Origin: Rhizobium altiplani
GTDB taxonomy: Bacteria; Pseudomonadota; Alphaproteobacteria; Rhizobiales; Rhizobiaceae
Reading direction: 5' to 3'
NCBI RefSeq assembly: GCF_001542405.1
Contig: NZ_LNCD01000101.1
Coordinates: 1-64,000, forward strand
Length of the DNA stretch: 64,000 nt
In this document: one piece after another, positions 1-7,414 of the stretch
Position numbering within the stretch: the first letter of the stretch is position 1
How the letters are laid out: every line of letters starts with the position of its first letter
Program-made: the position numbers and the translations under genes
The notes under the pieces: model-generated
Seen by the model: the letters and a program-made list of their open reading frames with translations, nothing else
What the model was told of the DNA's origin: nothing
The model's database searches: none

Positions 1-312
1 CGGTCCGTAGGAGCCTGGCTGGGGCTAACGACACGCCGCTATCAATCAGGCGAGGTCGACTATGACGGTCATATCTCGCGCCGTGGCGACGCCCATTTGC
101 GCGGTCTCCTGTTCGAAGCTGCAACTGTTATTCTCACGCGCAGCAGTGCCGATAGCGGCCTTCGCTCTTGGGGGTTAAAGCTAAGGGAAAGGCTGGGTTT
201 CAAACGTGCCGCGGTCGCCGTTGCGCGCAGATTATCTGTCACAATGCACGCGATGCTTAAGAGTGGTCAGCTTTTTGATCGCGCAGTTGGAATGGATCCG
301 GCCAACGGCTAG
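1..312 (+). CDS. IS110-family transposase, C-terminal end (cut by window edge)
   Basis: The frame is open from base 1 to the stop at 310-312. It reads like the second half of IS110-family DEDD transposases (Transposase_20 domain): RRYQSGEVDYDGHIS, then HLRGLLFEAA, then RERLGFKRAAVAVARRL and a short tail. This end normally carries the conserved serine region of the family; the N-terminal RuvC-like half lies outside the window. IS110 elements have no long inverted repeats, so the element end cannot be fixed; nothing transposon-like follows the stop. Whether the full copy is intact cannot be judged. The family call is confident. Confidence 0.85.
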   Translation, partial: RSVGAWLGLTTRRYQSGEVDYDGHISRRGDAHLRGLLFEAATVILTRSSADSGLRSWGLKLRERLGFKRAAVAVARRLSVTMHAMLKSGQLFDRAVGMDPANG

Positions 313-1107
313 CCGTTCCGAATATTTTCCGCCAACGTCCTGATGGACCGGCGTCAGAACGTCCCTGCCGGGACGTAGGCACGGTGATTCCGCGTGTTGG
401 GGTGCAATCGCAGGTAACCTGCGGATTGCGTCGTCCACATTGGAACACTCGACCTGCGAAGCCCCATCATGCGGCGACCGTGTGTCGACCGCGAAGACGA
501 CCCTGCTTCCGGCAAACGCTCACTTGGCGCGCGCAAATCAGACGCTTGGACCCCGCATCGTTCGCTCTCCGGCACTGACCACAGTACCGGCCGGGCTGAT
601 CTTTAAAAAAACGCTTGCAAAATGCCGTGCGATTAGACGACCCCATCGCGATCGCGATGCATTGGAATGAGAGAGAGGAGAAAATGCGGGAAGTTGCGAA
701 ATTGAGGTAGCCCGGATGGCGAAGGACGCTACCCGGCAGCACTTGAACAGTATCCATGTGAACACTTCCGGCCGGCGGAACCCGCTGAGCCTTTTAATAA
801 GATTCTTATACGGTCTCTGTGCTATCCCCAAGACAGCTTTGTCAACCGCTGGAAGAGAAACTTGCTGGCTTGCGGCAGAGCGAACCAGACCGCCGAGTTC
901 AAATTTGGTTGATCAATTGGCCACCCAGCTATCTGTTTCACACGATGCCGTTCCGAACGACGCGGACGACCTCGTAGGGCGGTGACCTCATGTTGGCCCA
1001 TAGTTCCCTCTCAGCGCTAACCGAGCCTCGCTGGGGCCGTCGAAGCCCATTCGCACTTGGAGCAAACTAGAGCGGCCGCATTGCAACCGCTCACAGCTTA
1101 AGTTCGC
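313..1107. other. Gap without a recognisable gene
   Basis: I see no supported gene here. It should hold the right end of the IS110 element. An open frame on the plus strand ends at 985 with NDADDLV, identical to seven residues in the sigma factor at 13117-13617, and may be a fossil of a related gene, but nothing around it aligns well. Confidence 0.4.
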
Positions 1108-1713
1108 CTACAGAGTGGAACGATAACGCTCGCGTTCAGCTGCTATCTGTTCTGCAGTATAGGGATCGGCGGTATCATCGAAACCGGTCCAGCCCTGCTC
1201 GACATAGCTCGCGCGGCGCGCCCGGATATCAACGGGGCGCCACCTGTCGAGGATTGCCCGGGATTCGGCGACACGTCCTTCCTCTACTCTCGCGGCGACA
1301 ACCGATCCTCCGCGGCGGATGCCTTCGGCGTAAAGATGCGCGTCTTCCTCAGGAACACCCGCCTTGACCATAGCACCTACGATGCCACCGACGGCACCGC
1401 CGGCAACTGCACCTGCTGCAGCTCCCGCCGCGGTCGCAACAAGCCAACCGGCGGCAACTACCGGACCCACCCCCGGAATTGCAAGCATGCCTAGACCTGT
1501 AAGGAGACCGCCGGCGCCCCCGGCCATTGCGCCAAGACCGGCCCCGGTTCCTGCGCCTTCAGCGGCGCGGTTGCCCTGGCCTTCGACTTCGACTCCATTT
1601 GTCTCGTTGGTGGCAATGCTGATGTCGTCTGACGGGATTCCCGCATCTTCTAGCGCGCTCACGGCTGCACGCGCGTCATCGTAGTTATCATATAGACCAG
1701 TGATCGTTCTCAT
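1108..1713 (-). CDS. YflT-like general stress protein with glycine-rich membrane core
   Basis: A 201-residue protein. Residues 1-40 (MRTITGLYDNYDDARAAVSAL onward) resemble the YflT/GSP17M heat-induced stress domain. Residues about 52-118 form a Gly/Ala-rich hydrophobic core with GxxxG repeats, as in glycine-zipper membrane proteins. The tail is charged and ends near a YTAEQIAAERERY stretch. The ATG is preceded by GGAAG eight bases upstream. It lies 25 bases after the PepSY gene on the same strand and is probably co-transcribed from the EcfG-like promoter at 2079-2103. A stress role follows from family and context; the molecular function is unknown. Confidence 0.75.
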   Translation of the reverse strand: MRTITGLYDNYDDARAAVSALEDAGIPSDDISIATNETNGVEVEGQGNRAAEGAGTGAGLGAMAGGAGGLLTGLGMLAIPGVGPVVAAGWLVATAAGAAAGAVAGGAVGGIVGAMVKAGVPEEDAHLYAEGIRRGGSVVAARVEEGRVAESRAILDRWRPVDIRARRASYVEQGWTGFDDTADPYTAEQIAAERERYRSTL

Positions 1714-1738
1714 GTGACTGCTTCCTTGTTATTCGTGG

Positions 1739-2050
1739 TTACTTGGCCATGGTGACGTTGCCCTGAAAGTCCAGGGAGACGTTCGCTTGTTTGCCGTCCT
1801 TGGTGGCGCTGGCCCGCCACACCCCCTGATCGTCAAGCTTGAGGCCGGTGACGTCGGTGTAGCCAGCTTCCTCGATCCTGGCTTTTGCCTGGCCTTCGGT
1901 GAAACTGTTCTTGCCTGCAACCGGGGCTCCCGGATTTTGCTCGGTTTTGACCGCGGGTGTTGTCTGGGACGTCTTCGGCGTTTCACTCTGGGCGAGCGCG
2001 ACCGACGCCGTCATCACCACGCCGATAGAAAGGATCATGAGTTTTTTCAT
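1739..2050 (-). CDS. Exported PepSY-domain-like protein
   Basis: A 103-residue protein. Residues 1-21 (MKKLMILSIGVVMTASVALA) are a classic signal peptide. After a Thr/Pro-rich linker, residues 50-103 resemble a PepSY-type fold (ARIEEAGYTDVTGLKLD, then GVWRASATKDGK and NVSLDFQGNV). The frame opens at 2083, but the start at 2050 gives the signal peptide and lies downstream of the EcfG-like promoter, whose predicted transcription start is near 2072. First gene of a two-gene unit with the YflT-like protein. Probably periplasmic; small proteins of this type are common in rhizobia but poorly characterised. Confidence 0.8.
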   Translation of the reverse strand: MKKLMILSIGVVMTASVALAQSETPKTSQTTPAVKTEQNPGAPVAGKNSFTEGQAKARIEEAGYTDVTGLKLDDQGVWRASATKDGKQANVSLDFQGNVTMAK

Positions 2051-2078
2051 TGATGTTTCCTCTGGTTGAGAACAGACA

Positions 2079-2103
2079 AACAACCAGAAACTCTGCTTGT
2101 TCC
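2079..2103 (-). promoter_or_regulatory. EcfG-like promoter, PepSY-YflT unit
   Basis: On the minus strand: GGAAC (2103-2099), 16 bases, TGTT (2082-2079). The start codon at 2050 lies 29 bases downstream of the -10. Confidence 0.6.
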
Positions 2104-2460
2104 ATTGACCCGTTGAGACTGAAGTCGATTGGCCCTCGATTGATCGTTTTCGCTCAGCGGGAATTGGATGCGGCGAGTCGACCTAAGTTTGAGCCTTCAC
2201 AGGGGCACCCGCAGGAACTCAAAGCCTTGCCCGGCGTTGATTTCCTGGAGGTAAGAGTTATGGCATCAGAGCCTCTCATCGACGTAACGAACACGCAAAG
2301 TAACTCTAGTCGATCCGACGCCGCCAAGGCTTCTGTGCCAGATCGAGGAAATGGGTGAAGCCTGGACACGTAGCGCTCTCTGATTGTCAAGCGGTGCTAG
2401 CGATCACGGGTCAATCAGGTCGCAGGCCATTCGGAAGACGGAGCGGCTAGACACTATCCC
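2104..2460. other. Gap without a recognisable gene
   Basis: Open frames exist on both strands but none has a convincing ribosome binding site or protein-like composition. I see no hairpin terminator. Confidence 0.4.
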
Positions 2461-2712
2461 CTATATCTCAGAATCTCCGCCAGCGTACTCAATGCATAGA
2501 TGCAACGAGACTGACACGATCTTAACTCGGTCCGGATTGTAGATCTCAACTTCAAGGGGCTCCCCTGTAGCAGTCGGGATCCCGTCGATCGCCATCTCGG
2601 CAACGAGGCGCTTTGCTTCATCGAGCGCCGCTGGCAAGTCGGGGAACTCATAGCCTTCCTCGTCTTGCCAGGGAGTGTCTGTCGGGCCGGTCCGGAAGTA
2701 GAATCTTGTCAC
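2461..2712 (-). CDS. DUF6894-type small protein
   Basis: An 83-residue protein beginning (M)TRFYFRTGPTD and continuing with DEEGYEFPDLPAALDEAKRL, the pattern of the DUF6894 family: an aromatic N-terminal strand, a D/E-G-x-E-F/L-P-D-L motif, then a helix of Ala/Glu residues. The frame is open to 2976, but a GTG at 2712 has GGAG seven bases upstream, and the EcfG-like promoter at 2736-2760 ends just before it, so I take the GTG. A second family member lies at 46589-46825. Function unknown; likely cytosolic. Confidence 0.75.
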   Translation of the reverse strand: MTRFYFRTGPTDTPWQDEEGYEFPDLPAALDEAKRLVAEMAIDGIPTATGEPLEVEIYNPDRVKIVSVSLHLCIEYAGGDSEI

Positions 2713-2735
2713 GATGAATCTCCGTTTGCGAGGTG

Positions 2736-2760
2736 AACTCACCGACGGTTGCAAGGTTCC
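2736..2760 (-). promoter_or_regulatory. EcfG-like promoter, DUF6894 gene
   Basis: Minus strand GGAAC (2760-2756), 16 bases, AGTT (2739-2736); the GTG start at 2712 follows about 24 bases after the -10, which supports the short reading of the gene. Confidence 0.6.
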
Positions 2761-2945
2761 GTAGCGCAATCGCGATGGCCTCGCGAAGGATTGGACTTGC
2801 GAAGCTTCATGTTCCGGATTTTTTTCCAAGCGTTGCCTAGCGCCAAGCGCCGAATACAGATGGAACGATATGGAAATGGCTGCATATTGATGACGACATT
2901 TCGTTTGCGTCGGTGGGTCAAGGTCCCTGGAGAAAGGAAGCATCG

Positions 2946-3460
2946 ATGGAGGTAACAGCCAAGCTTCTTTCGCCAAGCGATTGGATCCCGAACAACCGGG
3001 CTTTGCCAGTGCTGTTCTATAAATCTGCCGTCATCAGCGGAGAGGCGTCGGCAAAACGTTTTGAGAGTCTCTTCCAAGAACACGGTTGGACGGGAGTCTG
3101 GCGTAACGGCATTTTTGGCTATCAGCACTATCACGTCCACGCGCACGAAGTTTTAGGTGTCGCTGACGGCAACGCCTCCATCATGATAGGCGGCCCTCAT
3201 GGTATCGATTATGCGGTCACGGCTGGCGATTGCCTGATTTTACCTGCCGGTACGGGGCATTGCCTTATCGCCGCGAGCCAATCGTTTCTGGTTGTCGGTG
3301 CTTATCCGCCAGGCCAGAGCGCCGCGCCGATATCAAGACGTCGGCGGCCACCGGCATGGAAATGGATGTGATCAGAAGGTTACCTTTGCCTACCCATGAT
3401 CCGGTTACGGGAACGCGCGATCCTCTCTTGTCCCATTGGCAATCCGTGAAGACGCGATAA
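2946..3460 (+). pseudogene. YjlB-like cupin gene broken by a one-base frameshift
   Basis: The gene starts at ATG 2946 with AGGAAG upstream. The first frame encodes a cupin: YQHYHVHAHEVLGVADG holds the metal-binding His residues and Glu, and DCLILPAGTGHCLIAAS the second cupin motif. After VVGAYPPGQ (about 3317) this frame runs into an arginine-rich tail and stops at 3371. The next frame supplies the expected ending: RADIKTSAATGMEMD, then RRLPLPTHDPVTG and a stop at 3460. Adding one G after the GQ codons restores a protein of about 171 residues. It is either a real pseudogene or a one-base sequence error. The family is a small cytosolic cupin of unknown substrate. Confidence 0.75.
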
Positions 3461-3563
3461 TGCGGAATGGCTGACGCTCGACTACAGGCAAATCAGGAAT
3501 GTCAAAGTTAAATGACATTTATTTAAGCATCCACTAAAACACTCCTCCAAACGGAGGAGAGTA

Positions 3564-3755
3564 ATGTCGACGCATATTAAAGAGGTTGATCTCGATACCA
3601 AGAAATCCTTGAGGATTTGGTCGGTGAGCGATTATTGCCGCCAGCACCAGATAGGTGAAGCCGGCGAACGGCGGATGCGCCAGCTCTTTGGTCATTATGC
3701 ATCTGCAGGCGAACTACGCTATAACGTCAATAAAAATCCGCGCTGGCGCGTTTGA
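3564..3755 (+). CDS. Small protein of unknown function
   Basis: A 63-residue basic protein (MSTHIKEVDLDTKKSLRIW, then a Cys, two His and an Arg-rich end). A very strong ribosome binding site, GGAGGAGAG, lies five bases before the ATG, which is the main reason to believe it. It resembles short conserved hypothetical proteins of rhizobia, but I do not recognise a family. It stands alone, with no EcfG-like promoter seen in the 100 bases upstream. Confidence 0.6.
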   Translation: MSTHIKEVDLDTKKSLRIWSVSDYCRQHQIGEAGERRMRQLFGHYASAGELRYNVNKNPRWRV

Positions 3756-4050
3756 TTTGTCATGAAAAAGCCAAACGTGAGCGGCGTCGCGTGATCTCCG
3801 ATTGCGTGTCGCCACCACCTTCCTGTTTTCGTTGCGAACCGAAATCCTGGATGGGACAAGCGAAGGTCCATCTGACACGCCGGATGGTTCCTGGCTTGCT
3901 TCCCCTTGCCTTGTGGCGGCTCACGTGCGGCACCACGGGACAATGTCGTGTCATCATCACAGCTGGCCATTCGCTACCAAAGCGAGATTTTGCTCTCAAG
4001 CTAACCGGCCGTTTCGCTACTTCCCAACACAGAGCTGATTGTGAAGTTCT
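3756..4050. other. Gap without a recognisable gene
   Basis: About 300 bases with overlapping open frames on both strands but no ribosome binding site or known domain. The promoter of the PAS gene begins at its right edge. Confidence 0.4.
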
Positions 4051-4075
4051 GGAACTTCGGGCATTGCTGGCGGTT
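4051..4075 (+). promoter_or_regulatory. EcfG-like promoter, PAS gene
   Basis: GGAAC (4051-4055), 16 bases, GGTT (4072-4075). The start codon at 4103 is 28 bases further on, giving a leader of about 21 bases. Confidence 0.6.
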
Positions 4076-4102
4076 TGGACCCAACCTTGAAGCGGAGGTG
4101 CG

Positions 4103-4468
4103 ATGAGAATCGCAAGCGATCCCGAAGATAACGCGGCTGAGCCGGGAATTTTTACCTGGTCTCTTGCTGGAGATACCGTCTACGGCGATACCGCCATAGC
4201 ATCTCTGTTTGGCCTCGATCCGGCCGAGACGATCTGTGGATTGCCGATCGCATCGTATATTGAGCGAATCCATACCGACGATCGCGAGCGTGTGGCAGGT
4301 TTAATTTCGCAAGCCGTCAGAAGCGGGCTACCTTATCACGCAGAGTATCGCGTTCTTGATGCTTTTGACGAAATTCGGTGGGTGATGGCGATGGGCAGGT
4401 GCTTCCGGAACCGGCAGGGCGACCCAAACCACTACGCCGGGATCGTCTATCCACTTGAACTTTTATGA
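4103..4468 (+). CDS. Stand-alone PAS-domain protein
   Basis: A 121-residue protein consisting of one PAS domain of the PAS_3 type: FTWSLAGDTVYGDTAIASLF, then YIERIHTDDRERV, then PYHAEYRVLDAFDEIRWV and a closing GRCFRNRQGDPNHYAGIV. The same pattern (HPDD, EYRV, GSIHWV) occurs in the PAS domain of the hybrid kinase at 28181-30301, which supports the call. No output domain is attached, so it may act as a separate sensor or ligand-binding partner for a kinase. GGAGG lies just before the ATG. Expressed alone from the promoter at 4051. Confidence 0.8.
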   Translation: MRIASDPEDNAAEPGIFTWSLAGDTVYGDTAIASLFGLDPAETICGLPIASYIERIHTDDRERVAGLISQAVRSGLPYHAEYRVLDAFDEIRWVMAMGRCFRNRQGDPNHYAGIVYPLELL

Positions 4469-4620
4469 AGGTCAACACAAACACGGTCAGCGCGGATCGG
4501 CACCAGCGTATGTCGTCCGGTGTTTAAGGGCGCACATACCGGAGATAGTTTGGCTCATGGTCGTATCGTGGCAGCGGGAACGCAAATCCAAGATCGCATC
4601 TTCCAATGAGTCCAAAGCGC

Positions 4621-4646
4621 AAAAAGGAGCCCGGATCGCTCCGGGC
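4621..4646 (-). terminator. Rho-independent terminator after csbD-like gene
   Basis: On the minus strand the 7-bp stem GCCCGGA/TCCGGGC with a four-base loop is followed by TCCTTTTT. It sits 13 bases past the stop codon of the CsbD-family gene. Confidence 0.8.
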
Positions 4647-4658
4647 CCTGCAGTTCGT

Positions 4659-4862
4659 CTACCAGGTCTGGCTACCGTACCAGTCGTCGATATCCTGACG
4701 AGCCCGGTCCCGTGCTAACCCATAGCGTTCCTGAATTTTTCCTTCCAACTGGTCGCGTTGCCCATCGATTTGGTCAAGATCGTCATCCGTGAGTTTTCCC
4801 CACTGTTCCTTGACCTTACCTTTGACCTGCTTCCAGTTCCCTTCAACGCGGTTCCAATCCAT
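4659..4862 (-). CDS. CsbD-family stress protein
   Basis: A 67-residue hydrophilic protein with the family signature MDWNRVEGNWKQVKGKVKEQ, then WGKLTDDDLDQIDGQRDQLE and KIQERYG. CsbD proteins are general stress proteins in Bacillus and widespread in proteobacteria; their biochemical role is unknown. The ATG is preceded by AGGAGG. An exact EcfG consensus promoter lies at 4893-4917 and a clear terminator follows the stop, so this is a complete single-gene unit. Confidence 0.95.
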   Translation of the reverse strand: MDWNRVEGNWKQVKGKVKEQWGKLTDDDLDQIDGQRDQLEGKIQERYGLARDRARQDIDDWYGSQTW

Positions 4863-4892
4863 GTATTCCTCCTAGGTTCGGACTGGAATCAA

Positions 4893-4917
4893 AACGAAGC
4901 AGGCGACCGAGTGTTCC
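4893..4917 (-). promoter_or_regulatory. EcfG consensus promoter, csbD-like gene
   Basis: Minus strand GGAAC (4917-4913), exactly 16 bases, CGTT (4896-4893). Start codon 31 bases downstream of the -10. One of nine exact matches in the window. Confidence 0.8.
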
Positions 4918-5266
4918 GAGTAGCAGGAGGATTTCCGGCAATCAGCACGCGCTCTGAGCTTGAAAGCTGGCCGGCGATCGACTGTCGAGTGCCGCATAGC
5001 CTTTGGAAAGATCCGGCGACCCAATCCACAATAGAGAATGCCGAAGTCGGTTGGTGAGACATGTCCGTCGAACGAATTCGACCGTTGCGAAAACTCCAAT
5101 ACGCAACAGTAGTTTGTTTCGCGATTCCTGGGATCGAAAATCATAAAGGAGGTCAGGCTGTGTGCTTGTAAACGTATACTCTTGGTGTCAGCCACCGAGT
5201 GTATCGGTACTGCGCCTGCGGCCATGTCTCGGAATGCGGACGAAGCTGCAAATGCTGGGGTGCCGC
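4918..5266. other. Gap without a recognisable gene
   Basis: I see no supported gene between the CsbD promoter and the acetyltransferase stop codon. The long minus-strand frame here has no ribosome binding site and poor protein character. Confidence 0.4.
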
Positions 5267-5755
5267 TTACTGCCTCGCAAGCATCGGCAAAATCAAGCCC
5301 CACTGCGTCTCTTGAGGTGATCCGAACGGTTCGAATCCCAGTTTCTTATAAACGGCAATCGCCCGTTCATTGGCTGGGTGAGGATCGGTTGCGACAACGG
5401 GTACGCCCGCATCGAAGAGAGCCCTCATTCTCGCCCCAATAAACGCTGATCCGTGTCCAACACCGATCATTTCGGGGTTTCCTATGTATTGATCGATTCC
5501 CCGCGACCCCTTGGGAAGCTCGGCAAAATGGTGATCTTCCCAGCCGTGGACGGTATAGTCCTGCATAAACGCAAAGGGGCGTTCGGCGATTGAAACAATC
5601 CAACGCGCTACCCGAGGATCAGCCAAGTCTGTCGCATCGTACGGCTCATCTGAGTCCCACCATTCGCGGACATGCGGGTTTGATTGCCATGCTCTAAGCA
5701 ACGGAAGATCATCCAACGTCGCTTTGCGAAAACTGTATTGGTCTGCCGCTGTCAT
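5267..5755 (-). CDS. GNAT acetyltransferase, AAC(6')-like
   Basis: A 162-residue GNAT-fold protein. It begins YSFRKATLDDLPLLRAW, typical of the first strand and helix, has SNPHVREWWDSD, the central PFAFMQDYTVHGWED, the acetyl-CoA loop region MIGVGHGSAFIGARM, and the end PANERAIAVYKKLGFEPFG. This layout is shared with aminoglycoside 6'-N-acetyltransferases and with siderophore-type acetyltransferases. The natural substrate cannot be deduced, so resistance should not be assumed. The ATG at 5755 has only a weak ribosome binding site. It is transcribed alone. Confidence 0.85.
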   Translation of the reverse strand: MTAADQYSFRKATLDDLPLLRAWQSNPHVREWWDSDEPYDATDLADPRVARWIVSIAERPFAFMQDYTVHGWEDHHFAELPKGSRGIDQYIGNPEMIGVGHGSAFIGARMRALFDAGVPVVATDPHPANERAIAVYKKLGFEPFGSPQETQWGLILPMLARQ

Positions 5756-6285
5756 TAAACAAGCTTAGCACGTCGCTGGCCGGAAGAAATGGGCTCTTTT
5801 GCAACGATCAAGCGACCGCGCGCAAAGTCTGATCGCTGAAGAGAACCAGAAATTGAACGAGGCCCGCAGTCGTGGAGCAAGCTGCAAAGGGGACCGTCTG
5901 AATGCGCTATGCCCTTACCAACCCCGAGGAGTCTGAGAGCCGATTTGCCCCGCAAGCCGCGAAGTCTCCCGGGTAGACGGCAGGCGGGTCCTGAGCGGGA
6001 TATCATGGGTCTTGAAGTCTGGAGCGTGGTGGCGAGACGTGCCAGAGCCGTATGGCGGCCCATACCCAACCTGCTACAATCGCTGCAGGGTTGACCACCA
6101 AGATCCATGCGATCGTTGCCCCGTCGGAACCGGCGCAATCCGCTTTGCCTTAGCCCACACCCTTACCGACGAAAAAACCGGTTGAGCGGTTTCAACCGGA
6201 TCAGGCATTGTCAGTGCACGCGACGCGCTACCACCAGCCGTGCTGCCAACTAAGTCGCTGTCGCCACGCTCGCGGCCGTACGCTA
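5756..6285. other. Gap, one short hydrophobic open frame
   Basis: No gene can be supported. On the minus strand, about 6003-6150, a frame reads ATIAWILVVNPAAIVAGWVW and onward to an Arg-rich end, like a small membrane protein, but it has no usable start codon. It may be the remnant of a small gene. Confidence 0.35.
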
Positions 6286-6597
6286 TCAATGGAGCGTTGC
6301 TGCCTTCTTGCCAGCGGATGCAAGGTTCTCGAGGAGAGCCACCAGCTTTGCGAATTCGTTCAGGACGCTTTGAAATTCAGCGTCATCCATCTCTGCTATG
6401 TCAGCTATCATCAGCGAAACGCATTTAATCAGCGCGTCCAGGCGTAAATATCGGTCTAACGCCAACTCGCCGAGTTTTCTTGAGCGGTAGAACCGCAGTT
6501 CATCAACGATACGGCCGACAAGATTGCGTCTGTCGACCCTATCTAGATAGGGAAGCTCAAATTGGGCGAGCTTGATGTCTGTTATGAGCTTTGTCAC
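6286..6597 (-). CDS. Helical protein of unknown function
   Basis: A 103-residue protein with no signal peptide or membrane segment, made of amphipathic stretches (LPYLDRVDRRNLVGRIVDEL, then YRSRKLGELALDRYLRLDAL and FAKLVALLENLAS). The start is a GTG with AGGGGA about six bases upstream. I do not recognise a family. Composition and periodicity look like real coding sequence, and it lies just downstream of the DUF1236 gene on the same strand, 77 bases apart, so it may share that transcript. Confidence 0.6.
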   Translation of the reverse strand: MTKLITDIKLAQFELPYLDRVDRRNLVGRIVDELRFYRSRKLGELALDRYLRLDALIKCVSLMIADIAEMDDAEFQSVLNEFAKLVALLENLASAGKKAATLH

Positions 6598-6674
6598 ACG
6601 ATTCCCCTAAGCCGCGGATAGAGCCGGCGTGGGAACTGTCCCCCCGCCGGCATGCGACCAACATCCCCTTACGA

Positions 6675-7070
6675 TTACTGGATGACCTGGATCACCTTCC
6701 GCGAGGATGGCTCGACGATTACCCGCTGCTGATTGACGATCGCATAGGCATACTTTGGATCATCAGGAATCGGCGTTACAACGACCGTCTCGGGGAGCGG
6801 TTGGCCAACAACCACCTTTTCCTTGACGACAACTTTGGTCGTCGGAGCCGGAACTTGCTGCACATAGGTAACGACTTTCTGGGGCGGCGGATCGATAAGG
6901 CTACCTGCCACGCCACCGACGATGCCTCCCACCGCTGCACCGACCGGCCCACCGACGATTGCCCCAGTTGCTGCCCCTCCCGCAGCTCCCGTCACCGTCG
7001 ATGATTGCGCGTAGGCAAAAGTTGATGCGAGAGCGACCGCAGTGGCAATTCCTATCAATTTGATACGCAT
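6675..7070 (-). CDS. DUF1236-type exported protein
   Basis: A 131-residue protein with a signal peptide (MRIKLIGIATAVALASTFAYA), a Gly/Ala-rich glycine-zipper stretch at about 27-60 (AATGAIVGGPVGAAVGGIVG), a Pro/Val-rich linker, and a C-terminal DUF1236 unit (PKYAYAIVNQQRVIVEPSSR, then KVIQVIQ). Such proteins are common exported or outer-envelope proteins of rhizobia with unknown roles. The ATG is preceded by GGAGG. The promoter at 7114-7138 lies 44 bases upstream. Confidence 0.85.
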   Translation of the reverse strand: MRIKLIGIATAVALASTFAYAQSSTVTGAAGGAATGAIVGGPVGAAVGGIVGGVAGSLIDPPPQKVVTYVQQVPAPTTKVVVKEKVVVGQPLPETVVVTPIPDDPKYAYAIVNQQRVIVEPSSRKVIQVIQ

Positions 7071-7113
7071 TCATTATCCTCCATTAGAAGCGGTATTGTC
7101 CGCTCCCTGAACG

Positions 7114-7138
7114 AACCACCAAGCGCAGCAACGGTTCC
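7114..7138 (-). promoter_or_regulatory. EcfG-like promoter, DUF1236 gene
   Basis: Minus strand GGAAC (7138-7134), 16 bases, GGTT (7117-7114), followed by a leader of about 37 bases to the ATG at 7070. Confidence 0.55.
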
Positions 7139-7312
7139 CGGCTCGGGACTTCAGTCTGACGGCCCTCAGACCAAGGTCCAAGGTCACTGCCTGATCGGCA
7201 TCTCCAATTGAACCACCGCCCGAGCGCCTTCGTGCTTTCAGTCAAATGACGTTAGTCCGGAGCAGCCAGGCGCAATCAATTTTCACGGGAGTGAGGAATT
7301 CGCAGCCTATCG

Positions 7313-7337
7313 GGAACTTCAACGTCCACATGAAGTT
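7313..7337 (+). promoter_or_regulatory. EcfG-like promoter, katE
   Basis: GGAAC (7313-7317), 16 bases, AGTT (7334-7337). The catalase start codon at 7415 is 78 bases further. katE-type catalases are commonly under general-stress control in alphaproteobacteria. Confidence 0.55.
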
Positions 7338-7414
7338 GAGAGATTGGTTCCGTTGCACCGAAGGGATCTGAGCGACGGGAAATAATCGCATCTTCAATTT
7401 AGGGAAAGCAACCG

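Noticed and set aside
4872..5303. 143-codon minus-strand open frame
   Set aside because: It covers the exact EcfG promoter of the CsbD gene, lacks a ribosome binding site and has an unlikely Cys/Arg-rich composition.
5267..5755. Antibiotic resistance gene
   Set aside because: The acetyltransferase resembles AAC(6') enzymes in layout, but GNAT proteins are too diverse for a drug substrate to be claimed from sequence alone.
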